This document shows, piece by piece, positions 34,511 through 46,500 of a stretch of 64,000 bases of DNA. A model generated the notes under the pieces. The model had not been told where the DNA came from. It saw only the letters and a program-made list of their open reading frames with translations, and ran no database searches. Both the position numbers and the translations under genes were made by a program. Origin of the DNA: Gorsachius magnificus (lineage: Eukaryota; Chordata; Aves; Pelecaniformes; Ardeidae); the NCBI GenBank assembly GCA_034008185.1, contig CM067082.1:7238984-7302983 (forward strand), written 5' to 3'. Positions within the stretch are counted from its first letter, which is position 1, and every line of letters begins with the position of its first letter.

Positions 34511-36555
34511 TTATTTGTGAGAAGGATTCAACATAGTTCATTTAGCTTTCTCATTTATATCCAAATTTTAAGCTCCTGGTGAACCTGACATCCTGAAATA
34601 TGTGTTTGCATTTCTGATAGACACAGTGAAGGACAAGAGGATCTCTAGAGGGAAATTGTGTCTTCCTGTTTGGTGGTTGTGATCTTCTCCTGCTGTCTAA
34701 AGACATCATCTCATCTTTCCCTCTTGAGAGACACTGAAGTCAGAATTGAGCAACCAACATGCAGATCCATGTAGGTATGTCCACGTAGGTGTGAGGGGGA
34801 ATATCTTGCCTGGTGTCCTGCTGTCACTCCATGAGTCCTTTTTTTTCCCCCCATCATCCACATGCAGTCACCTTGGATGACCTGAGGCATATTACATGGT
34901 GCTAGGGACCTGTATTTCTGAAACTGAATTCCATCCTTTGTTTCGGAGGAATGGTTAAATAGTTGTTTTAAGCTTAAACAATAACTAGCTCCTTAAATTA
35001 GGGTTACTAACACCACCCATCTGTTGGGTTTTCTGAATGAGCCTGGATGCCATTCTGAAAATCATGTTTTAGCCAAACATAAATTCTTTTCTGAGTACAG
35101 TGATAGCAGAAAAAGCTTGAAATAACATGCCAGGTGACTTACTAGAGCCAAGACAAAGTGTTATAAGCTCTATAGACTTTGTTCTTTGTTTTTAAATTTA
35201 GAAATGAAGCCAAGAGACCTAAACCTATCATTCATAAACAACAGCAGTGGAACAGACTGACAGTCACCAAGAAGAATTTACCATAGTCCTCTATAAACAG
35301 CGGGTAAAATCCCACATTTTGCAACATACCAGTTAAGTCCCAATTTGCTGTTACTTAGTAAAAAGAATGGTGATAACAATGTTTTATTAATGAGGTCAGC
35401 ACTATGAAATACAGGGTGTAGTGGCAGGATTATCAGTGGCAGTAAGAAAATACAGGGTATTATGGCTTTGTGGAAATATCACGTGGAAATTAATTACTAC
35501 TGAGCAGTGATTCAAAATGGATGCACCCTCAGGAGTAGAGCTTATTGCATACATTTTGCTGAAACCTTCCCCCCAACCCCTTTCTCTTTTTTTGACCAAG
35601 CTAAAATGTTATTTGGGTATACAATACTCCCAATGTAATGTGCTTAAGCCCAAGGGCTGATTTTTGAAAAGGAATAGACAAGAAGAAAGAGAGAAAGAGA
35701 GAAACAGAGAAATATCCCAATTTTCAGGACTTCCATTTGAGAAAGAGAAGACTCTCAGTGCTGCGCCTACTCATCTTGTTCTTCTGCAAGCAACCTTACA
35801 GATCATGGGCAATCATTAGATGTGTCTTTTTCTCATTATCCTGAAATAAAAGTTATATAGAAAAGGCTCTCATTTTCATTTTCCACTGCACTGGAGCACA
35901 TCACCATACCTACATACAGTGTGCTTTTTTGCTGGTGGTGAAATGGTAATGTAATTTTTCTAGATATGTCTACACAGAAGACATTGAGGTTTACATAAGA
36001 AAAAAAAAAAAGTCACATTCCTCAATTCATTCTTCCTCTCTGTCTCAGGAGGTAAGGGATATAAAATTACAGTCTTCCCCAAATCAGTGAATTGTTGCTA
36101 AAGATATCATCCCCACATCCTAAAGACATAAAAATACTTGCTATGTCTTCTTGAAGAACTTACGCAATTTATTTGAGAGAAATGCAGAGCCCAAAAGAGT
36201 CAAAATTAATGCATTGAGTGAAAAGACAAGTCTCTTTTTTGGTTCGGTATTGCTTTTTTTTAAGCGATGTGTGGGAGTAAGAGCAGAAATAAGGTTGTTT
36301 GTTTTAAAATAAACTCTGTACTTGCCCCTGGCAAGTCATTCCAGCCACCCTTCTGCAAGGGCACAGGGGGAGCATACAGGCTTTGTCATTTCTCTGTGAT
36401 ACTGTCAAAAAGTGAGAAACGTCCCAGACTTCCCAGAACTGCCTCACCTCTTTGGTCCTTTTGTGCTAGTGGGCATGCCCTGAGCCGTAGTAAAGCCCTG
36501 GGTGATGGGGATGGACTGCAGCACCTGTGAACTAAGCTGAGGTGTGCTGGCACAG
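34511..36555. other. AT-rich unique sequence
   Basis: No gene is recognised. There is a GA-rich low-complexity stretch near 35676-35712 and an A-run at 35999-36012. Confidence 0.55.
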
Positions 36556-36985
36556 CTTCCTTCCATGTGTTGGAGAAAGAAGGGAAGCAACTGGGAAGAG
36601 TATAGGGACACGGTCCGGTTGTGTAGGAATGGGGTCAGGAAAGCCAAGGCTCAGCTGGAGCTAAACTTGGCTAGGGATGCAAAGAATAACAAGAAGGGTT
36701 TCTACAGGTATATCAGCCGGAAAAGTAACTAAACCAGGGTAGGTTTAGACTGGATATAAGGAGGAAATTCTTTACAATGAGGGTGGTGAAACACTGGAAC
36801 AGGTTGCCCAGAGAGGTGGTGGAGGCCCCATCCCTGGAAACATTCAAGGTCAGGTTGGATGGGGCTCTGAGCAACCTGATCTAGTTAGCGGTGTCCCTGC
36901 TCACTGCAGGGGGGGTTGGACTAGATGACCTCTAGGGGTCCCTTCCAACCCCAAACATTCTATGATTCTATGATTCTATGAACTG
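36556..36985 (+). mobile_element. Internally deleted CR1, plus strand
   Basis: 36556-36732 encodes the CR1 linker between endonuclease and RT ([20 protein letters not shown], then [15 protein letters not shown]). At about 36732 the sequence jumps directly to the C-terminal coding end (TAAACCAGGGTAGGTTTAGA), skipping the whole RT. It then continues to a normal CR1 3' end with three ATTCTATG-type repeats at about 36957-36980. The 3' part differs from the copy at 55793-56040 by only about ten bases by eye. Confidence 0.9.
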
Positions 36986-37004
36986 AACTGAGAAACAGCC
37001 AAGA

Positions 37005-37105
37005 TTTTATTTCTTCCTTCCTTCTTGCTTCCTTCCATCTGTCCTTCCCATCCTCCCTTCCTCTCGTAATCGCTTCCTTCCTTCCTTCCTTCCTTCCACT
37101 TTCTC
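37005..37105 (+). repeat. TTCC/CTTC microsatellite
   Basis: Interrupted TTCC tetranucleotide array directly downstream of the CR1 tail. The purest part is about 37073-37098 (CTTCCTTCCTTCCTTCCTTC type). Confidence 0.92.
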
Positions 37106-39734
37106 ATGCCTTCCACACATTATTCCATGCCTTCCTACTCCACTGGTGTTTCTTAAATGGGAGGAAAGGGCCGAGTAGCACCAGAGAACACTCCATATCT
37201 GGGAAGAGACAAAGATACACCTCTAGCCTAGGATGTGTCATAAAATTAAATTGTAGGAAGTGCAACTATGGGAAATCACTGAATGTGTTTGGCTGTGCAC
37301 ATCATCTTCTCTCATAAATACGCTTTTTGTTTTGTTTTGTTTTCAAAGTTGTGAAATCAAATCCTGCCTTCCAGGAAGTGCATTGATTTTCTATCACTAC
37401 TGAGAAAAATTCTTCAACAGATAGGTGAAAAACTGGAGTTTCTATTGACAAATCACATAGCCTTTAGCTGTTTCCTCCCACCCCACTGAAGCATCATTGT
37501 GAAGGAACACATCTTGCTATATAACAAATGCTTTTAAATGGCTCAATGTTGATGTTAATTCACTTCAGGGAGTTTGATCTGGAAGGGCCTCAGGTTACTT
37601 TATAATCTTAGCAAATTTCATTTTCCTAGACTTTTGTTTGAATAGGTTCTGATGCAAACCAGCAAATTTCATAAAACAGTTATATTATAATTAAATGATA
37701 TGCTTTCCATGGCTAATTAACTGAACAATTGTCCTCATATCCAATCTCAAGATTCATGTCTTCTTCTTGACATAAAAGATTTATAAAATTATTCCAAGCC
37801 TTCTTTTCTGATTTATTTCTTGTGCAACCTAGTTTTGGTAGGCATTTTAATACCTGCATTATCTTAGCTACCAGTGATTGCTATGAATCTTCATGAATAT
37901 TCAGCCAATGTACTTCCTGGTACTGATTCTATGAATAGTTTCTTCACTTGGAGCAGGATTTGTGAGGTATAGATACTGTGGGATCTATATAATTAGGTGC
38001 CTATGGCAGATAGAGTGCTCTAGTGAGGAGCCCAGGATTCCCCACAGAAAATGGTAGATTCCCCTGGGAGGTCCCTGAAAACATCTTTCTTAGGATATCA
38101 TTGATATACAGTGTTCCTTTGGGCACTAACTTAAAGTACATGCATCTCTCTCAAAATCTACCCCTACCAGGAAACACTGTAAGCATGCTTTGTTGCATGT
38201 CACTAAATCATTTGAAGTTAAGGGCTTCATTGGAGTTGGATCTAGTTATAGCAGCCCTAAAATTGATTGATGGGGAAAAATCCAAAGAAACTTAAACAAC
38301 AGGTGCCAAAACCACCCACGGACCAGCAGAATTGCTCATGAATTTCACTGAAGCCACAAAAGGAGCAATGCATATACCTCTGTAAAATTCCCAATGCAAT
38401 AAACAAAATGAAAAATTGCATAAAAAAACAGACCCAAATTCTCCAAATCAGTAAGAATGTTCTCATAGACAGTAGCCAGATAACACTTGTATTTTTTTGC
38501 TTTGCTTTTCTTTAGCAAATGAAGTTCTGAATACCCTGATCAATCCAGAATATCAGGAAGGTTTTTTTTGGCAAGTGAACAAAAGCATACACAATGGATT
38601 TAGCCAGCTGATCCTTCATTCTGGGCAAATGCCAGTTGTTTCATGTGAAAGCATGAGGTGAAAAAGCAGGACAGAGAGTGGAAAGCAACCTGAGCTGTAC
38701 AGCCACCAATTGATTCCTGAATAGCTGTAATGGGGCTAACAGGACCACACGTGTAAATGTCTCATTATCAAGCTGATTTTTATATTTCAGCACACAGGCC
38801 AGACCCTTAGTGGGTGTAAATCAGCATAAACTGGCTGTGGATGTGGCACATTAATTTGTCAGATGTGACATTCTTTGGCAAACAATAGTCCTTTCTTCCT
38901 TCCCATTCTTGCGAATAAGAAAGCAGTTCTGTGGAAAACTGACGCTTCGCTTCCACTCTGTGCAGAGAAATAACTCTAGCACTTAATCTTACTTGTGTTC
39001 ATGTACAGCTTTCCCTTCCACCTGCTGTCCTTGTTGAACAAGAACTTACAGGTTCAAGGCCTTGGGCATGGGTGTCATGATTAGCAATGTGAGCCTTAAA
39101 GCTAAAGTACTTTGACAGTTGTTCCATTTCCTAGCATTTACTTCAGCAGTGAATTGAAATACCTTAAGGAACAAATACTAACCTCAGACAATAGACTGTG
39201 ATCCCCAATCAAATTCCGGAACTGAATTACCGTTGAAAATTATTTCAAAGTTTTCTTCTTCCTTCACTTACCTGTCAAGAGCCAATATAAGCCCTCTGGT
39301 TTTGTTGCTGCTAAATTTTTCCTTGCTGTTAAAAACAGATTGAATTTTCATCAGGCCAAATTATTTTTGAGGCGGAAAGGAAAATGCCAAAAGTCTGAGA
39401 TTCTAAACTGATTATTAGTCTTCTGATACAAAGAAGCTTACAGCCCAACCTACTCTACCAGAGGGGAAGCTGGCAGAGGACAATATATAGAAGCATCAGG
39501 GTATCCATTCCTTTTATATTGTTCCTCAGTGCTTTTGCTGATGTGTCATGTGGTTCTTAGAACCAGGGTAGGTGGATAAGTGATCTGAGAGTCATGGGAT
39601 CAGGAATTCAGGTAGGTCGGCAGTAGTAAAATAACAACAGTATGATCCACAAAGCTACTTAACCATTATCTGGACTCCAAGGAAATTCAGGTTTCCAGTG
39701 ACATAAGATTTGTATATACATACAGAAATATGAC
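37106..39734. other. Unique sequence
   Basis: No gene is recognised. There is a short TTTTG repeat at 37324-37343. Confidence 0.55.
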
Positions 39735-40445
39735 AAAACTTAAGTTGGGAAGATCCTCTGGAGGTTCCACCTGGTCTGTGCACGCAAAAATTTGAAGTTA
39801 GATCAGGTTGTTCAGGTCTGTGAAAAGTTGAGTTTTGAATGTCTCCAAGAACAGTCTCCACAGCCTTTCTGGACAGCCTCTTCTGAAAATAAACACTCCC
39901 ATTGTAAAGGATTTTTTCCTTATGTCTCTCAGAAATTTACCTTTTCATCTTTGACATTTGCCTCTTGTCTTTTCATTATACAGTTTTGAACAGAGTCTAG
40001 CTCCATTAGGTTATTGAAGACAGCCATTAGATGCCTTCAGAGCCTTTGTTTCTCCAGCCTAAACCAACGCAACCTCTCCTGGTACCTTTTTGCTCCAAAC
40101 CCTAAGCATATTAAGAGCTCCTTGCTGCACTTGTTCCAGTTTGTTAACATGTCCCTTCTACTGTCTCCCAAGGGCAAGGTCTTGCATTTGGTCTTGTTGA
40201 AATCTATGAGTTTTTCTGTCAGTGCATCTCTCTAGCTTGTGAAGAGCCCTCTGAACAGTGGCCCTGCCCTCCAGGGTAATGATGGCTTCCCCCAGCTTTG
40301 TGTCAACTCCAGACTTGCTGTGTGTATGTTCCCTCTGGCTGTACAGCTTGTTAATGGAGAGATCAAAATCTACCAGCCCAGAAAAGTCTCAGATTCTACC
40401 ACCTATGCTAAAACAAGATCTGGAATCAGGATGCATCACTTCTAA
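39735..40445 (-). mobile_element. Old CR1, minus strand
   Basis: A heavily diverged CR1 in reverse. The 3' end is near 39735 (AACTTAAGTTGGGAAGATCC). TTTCTCCAGCCTAAACCAAC (about 40048) marks the LFSLEKR region. GAGCTCCTTGCTGCACTTGT and AAGGTCTTGCATTTGGTCTT (about 40172) match the KCxVLHLG segment. GTGGCCCTGCCCTCCAGGGT and AGCTTTGTGTCAACTCCAGA (about 40296) correspond to the region of the RT catalytic box. All frames are broken. Confidence 0.75.
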
Positions 40446-41619
40446 GCAGTTAGATCTGGTGGCTCTCAGAGAAGGTGTAAAGAAAGTCTTGTTCAGCTGC
40501 TGAGAAAATACAGCAACATTTACTGTTTATTTTAAACCGCAAACAGATCAACTTCTTTTTACAGGATGCACCTAGAACAAACCCTTATGCCTGAATATCT
40601 TCAAACACACAGCAATATATTCCCTAACAAGGAGTCTAGTGTTCTGGGAGAAAAGCAGTGTGGGTTCCTAGGGCTGCTCTTATATTTTGCATTAGAAATG
40701 AAGCTTGATGTCTTGTCCTTGGTTCCAGAAGGAAGGAATTGCATTCCTCACTCCCTGTGTTTCAGGTTATTCTTTCAGGTCTCAGATTCAGTGAGAAATA
40801 AATCACAGATGTCACATGCTGGGCTCTTTCTTACTGTTTGCACTTGGTTTTTAAAGCAACAGAGACCCACACAGTGTCTTACTTTAGAAAGCAGAAGCCT
40901 AAGTGAACTGTTACATAGAGCTGTTCATAAAGAAAACTCTGGGATGTAAACAGTCCAGTTAGTCTCCTACTTATATACCCTGAGCATCTTTATAGATCAT
41001 ATTGGGGAAACTCCAAGAATCTGGAGTGGCTGCAGTGGGCCAGATTTTGCATGCCAAAACCTAGGATCAACCAGTTAATAAAATAATTAGCTATAGATTA
41101 ATAGAATAACAGAAAATAAAAGAGAAAGGCATCATGGCGCATCAAACTTGACATGTCACCCATATGAGATTAAAAATAAGAGAATAGTTAGGGAGGCTGT
41201 CTTGGGAGTAAATATTTCATGGGGAATGATCAGGAACAGTGGAAAGTAGATGAGTGTTTAAATTCAGTTAGACAGACATATTTTATTTTGCTTTATGGAA
41301 AGCCCAGCATCTAAGTCACATTTAAAAATGTGGCTGTCATCAAATGCCAATACCAAATAGCTGAGGAGTGACACAGGCTTTTACTCATTCCTTAATTATT
41401 AATAGTCTTGGTTTGTAGAAATCAGACCTTAGGAAAAGCTGTCAACTCATGCACAGAATGGCAATTTAGTGGCAACTCACCTTCCCATCAGGCAGTGGTT
41501 CCCAGATTTACTCCACAGCTTGGGCAAGAATTTCCCTGGAGCCAGGAAACAGTTGCAAAGCAGAAGAGTTGTTGCTGCTTAGGGTGGTATCTTGCGTCTT
41601 GGTGCAGCTGAGACTCCTA
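40446..41619. other. Unique sequence
   Basis: A 127-codon open frame (40566-40949, plus) is not similar to anything I recognise and lacks compositional or splice support. No other feature is seen. Confidence 0.45.
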
Positions 41620-42600
41620 TGGTCCTAAAACTGTATGAACTATTGCAATAGACAAAATTGCTATCTTGCCACTTCCCACCAGGTCCCTGCAGTTGTAGAG
41701 CAAGCGTCTCCAACCTGATTCCATGTGTCCCGATTGCTGGGGAATTGTCAAATCTGGTAGCCTAAGAGAGGTGATGTTGTTACAGTCCCATGACCCTAGT
41801 CCAGCCAGCAGCAAGGCTGAGTGTGTGTTACCAGTAGGCACATGTACAAACAGACATACACCATACCCACACACACACATGTAGTTACTCAGATCAACCC
41901 AGACAAAAATGCTCAGCAAACACATAAGCCTAAACAGCATCAAAGGCCTCATCCTGTTCTCTCTGACTGATCAGGATGAAAGTCCTTTAGTGGAAAACAT
42001 ATATACATACATACAGTGTGGATCCCTGCAATAATTGACCACAGATGCTCAATCTGCCCAGTAGCTGGCCCTGTATCTCAATTCCTCAAAGTTGCTAACA
42101 CTGGGGCATAAGATCCCCACTCCAGTTCATGGTACACAGACCCACTTGCACACATCAACACATACATATTGTGTATGTGTCCTTAGACACTCTGTCTACT
42201 CAGATGCTGGCCCTCAGACCCTTGTGGACCTCTAGATACCTCTTACACAGAGAGACACACACATGCAAACGGGTCCCTCAGTTGATCCCTTGACCTCACG
42301 GACTCCTCAGTAGCTCTCTTGGACCTCCTGGCCCCTCCAGTAGCCAGCTCTTGTACCCTGCCCAGATCATCGCCATTTCAGTGCTCTTCCCTTGTATCCC
42401 ATAATGGCTCCCATATCCCAGGCAGTGACCTCCCTTGGTCTGTGAGGCGACATGGAGAGCTGCTCCACTGTCCCACTGGGTGGGTGCCTCCCCCAGCCCA
42501 TGGGCCTGAGGCTTTCTTGGGAGCAGGCATTCATGGCTAAAACTGGGCTCCGCGGCCTACGTTTGTGTCTCTGTGATACTCTGTGCCTGCAGAGATGAGC
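41620..42600. repeat. Unclassified degenerate repeat, possibly an ERV LTR
   Basis: This block is GC-richer than its flanks. It contains recurring variants of CAGTAGCTGGCCCT (about 42059, 42197, 42307, 42339) alternating with ACACACA-rich spacers and CAGACCC. A CA run is at 41862-41881, an ATAC run at 42000-42017, and a perfect 8-bp hairpin (ACACATAC / GTATGTGT) at 42158-42180. Short repeats with spacers, and a segment (41640-41800) resembling generic LTR 3' sequence in reverse, suggest an old LTR. I cannot place its ends or family. Confidence 0.4.
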
Positions 42601-43149
42601 CTTTAATCACATAATCTGTCACTGATCTTTATAACTGGGTAAATTCTGAACACTGCCAGAGATAGGGAAACCCTGACCCCGCCTTGATCCTTTCCTTTAA
42701 TGATCTTTCCCCTCCTTGTTCTAGTTCTTTTCTTATGTTTCTGTTTAAAAGATGCAGACCATCATGAGTGTTTCATTTACAACTCTGCTGTGAACCCATG
42801 ATCAGAGAAAAACTGAAACAAATAATGAAGAAAAAAAACCCACAAAACAAAAACCCCACCAACCCAGCTAAAAGCTTTCTAAACATCCTGATGGTAGCAG
42901 AAGTTTATTTCTTTTTTAGTGAATAAAAACTGTATGTATGCCTATTTATCCTTATCAGTGATGTTTACAAGTAAGCATCATCAGCAGAAAGAACTATTGC
43001 TACTTCACTGTTCCTCTAGATCCCCACTTCCATGTGTTAATCCTGTTTTGTCTTCAAGAAATTAGCATTAGACTTTAATAACAACAGTATCAAAACCTTC
43101 AGACAATCTTATCTAATTTATAACTAATAAATAACTACATACAAATATC
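42601..43149. other. Unique sequence
   Basis: A-rich at 42829-42868 (AAAAAAACCCACAAAACAAA type). No gene is recognised. Confidence 0.5.
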
Positions 43150-43468
43150 TTAAGGGTGGAAGTCACGAGGACGGAGCCAGACTCTTTGCAGTGGTGTCCA
43201 GCGACAGGACAAAGGGCAATGGATACAAACTGAAACACAAGAGGTTTCAGTTGAATATGAGGAAAAACTTCTTTACTCTGAGGGTGACAGAGCCCTGGAA
43301 CAGGTTACCCAGGGGGGTTGTGGAGTCTCCTTCTCTGGAGATATTCAAAGCCCGCCTGGACAAAGTCCTGTGTAACATGCTCTAGGTGACCCTGCTTTAG
43401 CAGGGGGGTTGGACTAGGTGATCTCCCGAGGTCCCTTCCAACCCTTGCGATTCTGTGATTCTGTAATA
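43150..43468 (+). mobile_element. CR1 3' end, plus strand (ATTCTGTG-tail subfamily)
   Basis: It encodes the last ORF2 codons (43191-43385): [40 protein letters not shown] and the stop. A short 3'UTR and GATTCTGTGATTCTGT tail follow. It is a close match to the minus-strand copy at 27361-27690. The 5' end is truncated just before the final ORF2 block. Confidence 0.95.
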
Positions 43469-43517
43469 AATAAGACACTTTATGTGCTCTCTACTACCTT
43501 CAAATACACTGAGGGGG

Positions 43518-43540
43518 AAAAAAAAAAAAAAAAAAAAAAA
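43518..43540 (+). repeat. Poly-A run
   Basis: About 23 uninterrupted A following GAGGGGG, some 50 bases downstream of the CR1 tail. It is not part of the CR1 itself. Confidence 0.9.
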
Positions 43541-46500
43541 GTAGTTCCAATAAATAAAAGGAATGGGTTATTAAGAAGGTAACTTCTTTCCAGAAAGGCT
43601 AAATATTACTATGTGGAATCATTTTTCAAAACTGTTTAAATTGTTCCCCTTTATTTTTTTACCTTACAAAATCACTCTCCAGCTAAACAAAAAAAAAATG
43701 AAGGGCGTTGTTAAAATGAGATCCTTACTCAGTACTCTACATGTTTCAAAGCTTTAATGGTTTGGGTTTTTTTATCTCCCCCTTTCTCCCTTCTGACACA
43801 CCTATTGCCCTTTCTCTTTTTTTTTTTAATTTAATGGAAGAAGTAACAAAAATTGAAAGGTCCCCCCTAACTCAGCAAGATTCAGTGCCTATATTTGAAT
43901 CCCTCATGCCTTCTGTAACTGGCTCCTTCTCAACAGTCACATGGTCAAGGTGCTACCTTTGCCTGACCAGTCTGTACATTCCAGCAAGACTGAAACAATG
44001 ACAATTACACCTAAAGAAGGAAACGAAAATGGCTCCACTAAAGCAAGTTATATCATGTGAGTCCTAAGGATTTCGGGTTTGGAGTACACAGTTGTTATAA
44101 GGGGAAAGACATGAGCTATGTACATTTCCAAGAGTAACAATGTGACAGACTTTTAAAAGCAGTCAAAACCAATTAGTCAGTGTGCCACAGACTGGCAGAT
44201 TTATACGATGCTGTGACCCAGCAGACGGCTGACATCTTTGAAATAAGAACAGAGATCAAAACGTTGGTGGACAATTTCCTGATGAGTTCCGAATACAGTA
44301 ATTTGTAATGCTTTGTACCAACCCTGTTACAGGAGGGATATTACCAGAAGCACTACTACATTGTGAACAACAATTTGATTAGGGTTTTCATTAACTAATG
44401 ACTACAACTACTGTCTAAAGTATACTTGTGTAAGCACCCAGTCTGACACCCTTCCCTTTGCATTGACCTGTCCACTAGGATGTAACTTAGGATGCAGGCT
44501 GCCTGTTTCAAATATCCATTTCCATTGACATTTGTGACAAATCTGCTGTCTTTCTCGAGCCAACTTCATAATTTTCATTTCCAGAGCTCTCTAAATTGAA
44601 TTCTGCAGCCTGGATTTAGGGTGTGTTTGTGGCCGGATGCTAAGTTCTTTTTTTTTAGCTGTTACTGCAGAAAAATGAATTGGGGACTTAGAGTTTGGTT
44701 CATCTTGCACAATGTGCATAGCCAAACTAAATATCTCAGCTCCTTTTATAGTCGGTGGAGAGAAACAGTTCCTTCTTGGTGCAATACAACCTAAACTAAA
44801 GTAGATAGTTAAAAATAGGGCAGAAATATCACTCCCTGAAAAAATTCATCTCTCTACTGGCTAGAATGAGAAACTGGGGTGATTAGCTTAGATGTCTAAT
44901 TTAAAATTAAGTTAGTTGAAGTCCACCTCCACATTATGGCCAAAAAAAGGCTTGTTCCAACTTTTCTGAATAATGTCAAAGCTGTAGTTCCTTTCTTCTG
45001 TAGTAGCCTCTAGCTCAAAGCACAGGACTGCAGACAGGAATGGCTGAGCTGGCTCAAACTCTGACACCATTACAACCTCAGTTACTTATCTGTCTCTCCT
45101 GACATTTGAAATGGGTTGTACAAGTAGGGGTCATTTCTCTCTTCTTGTTTCATTGGTAAGGAAGGGAGTTTTGGGATGATGTGAATCCCTGCTGGAATGT
45201 AGCACAAATATCAGAAAGTGGCAGAAAGTTGACCTACACTTTCATCCTTATGTGAAGAGACAAGTACACAAAACCTGCCACAATTAATCATCTGCTTCCT
45301 AACCAGCTTTGGTCAACCTGAGAAGCCTAGGGCTGTTGTTGCCCTAATTCTGTGCAATGACTAGATCTATATTCCTATTTGCATGCAAACTGGCCTTTCA
45401 AATCACTGTACTTTTTGCGTAGATGAGAAAAGGGAACCCATCTAATGGTTTATTGATCCAGTCTCAAACGCAGGGCAAAATGATCTTTCATGGCAAAGCC
45501 TGTGAACTGTCATTTCTCCCTGGATTAGTACTTTTCTTTTGCCTTGGATTTAAAAATCAAATTTACAAATACCGTCTTTACTAACTTTAGTGTTAAAGAA
45601 AGCCACAGTTCATTTTTTTCATTCTTTTTTTTTTTCTTTCTTTTTTTTTTTTCTTTTTTTTAATTAACATTCCCACAGGCTGCCATGGCCAAAATGCTTA
45701 TATAGCTGTCATTGTTTTCAGTCCTTCGTGATTATAGATCAATGTGATAGCAAACTGAATTGCATCAAGTATAGTACACCATTAGACGGCCCTTATTCTT
45801 AACCACCATTGTTTAGCTCACAGTTCACTGTGCCACTCAGTCCTGGAGCCAGTGTGAAGCTGCTACTTCGTCTTACTTGCCTCTCCTGCCTAAGAGACTT
45901 CTGTAGCTGTTCAAGGAGAACAGCCTTCTCTTTGGCATGAATCACTGTTGCTTCTTTCCAGCTGAGTTGCAGCCAATCAGGTGTAAATTAATGATATTCT
46001 GGGCTCATTCTGCTAGAATGCCTTTTTCCTCTTCCGCTTCCTCCAGGTTACCCTGCTGGAACTGTATCAGCATTTCTGTGGCATCTGATACCACACTTTC
46101 TTCCACTAAAACTAGTCCTTAACATAAGGGCAGAATATTACAATATCTCATCCCTGCTTACTTGCCCCAGGGACTGAAGTAGCTTCTGGTGGGACTTTTT
46201 CTGCCAGTCTGAAGGGTGTCCTAATCCTACATGGCATTGTTCAATGACACTGCACTTGAGCTTGATCTTGTCTTGACTCCCTCATCAATTCATAAACCCG
46301 TACAAGACTTTACTCGGTTTCAAAGGAGACATGCACATACTATCAACTTGGCTTGCTCTGCATTTCACTGTGTAGTTAACTTTCCCTCATGATCCAAACC
46401 TCATGCACACTAGTTGTCTCCCTGGTTGGATCCTGAAGCAAAGTGGTTGCCTCAAAGAAAAATCTGTGTCACTGATGATAGGATACTTCGTTACAGGTTG

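Noticed and set aside
40566..40949. 127-codon plus-strand open frame
   Set aside because: No recognisable domain and no supporting signals. It follows a decayed CR1 and is probably chance.
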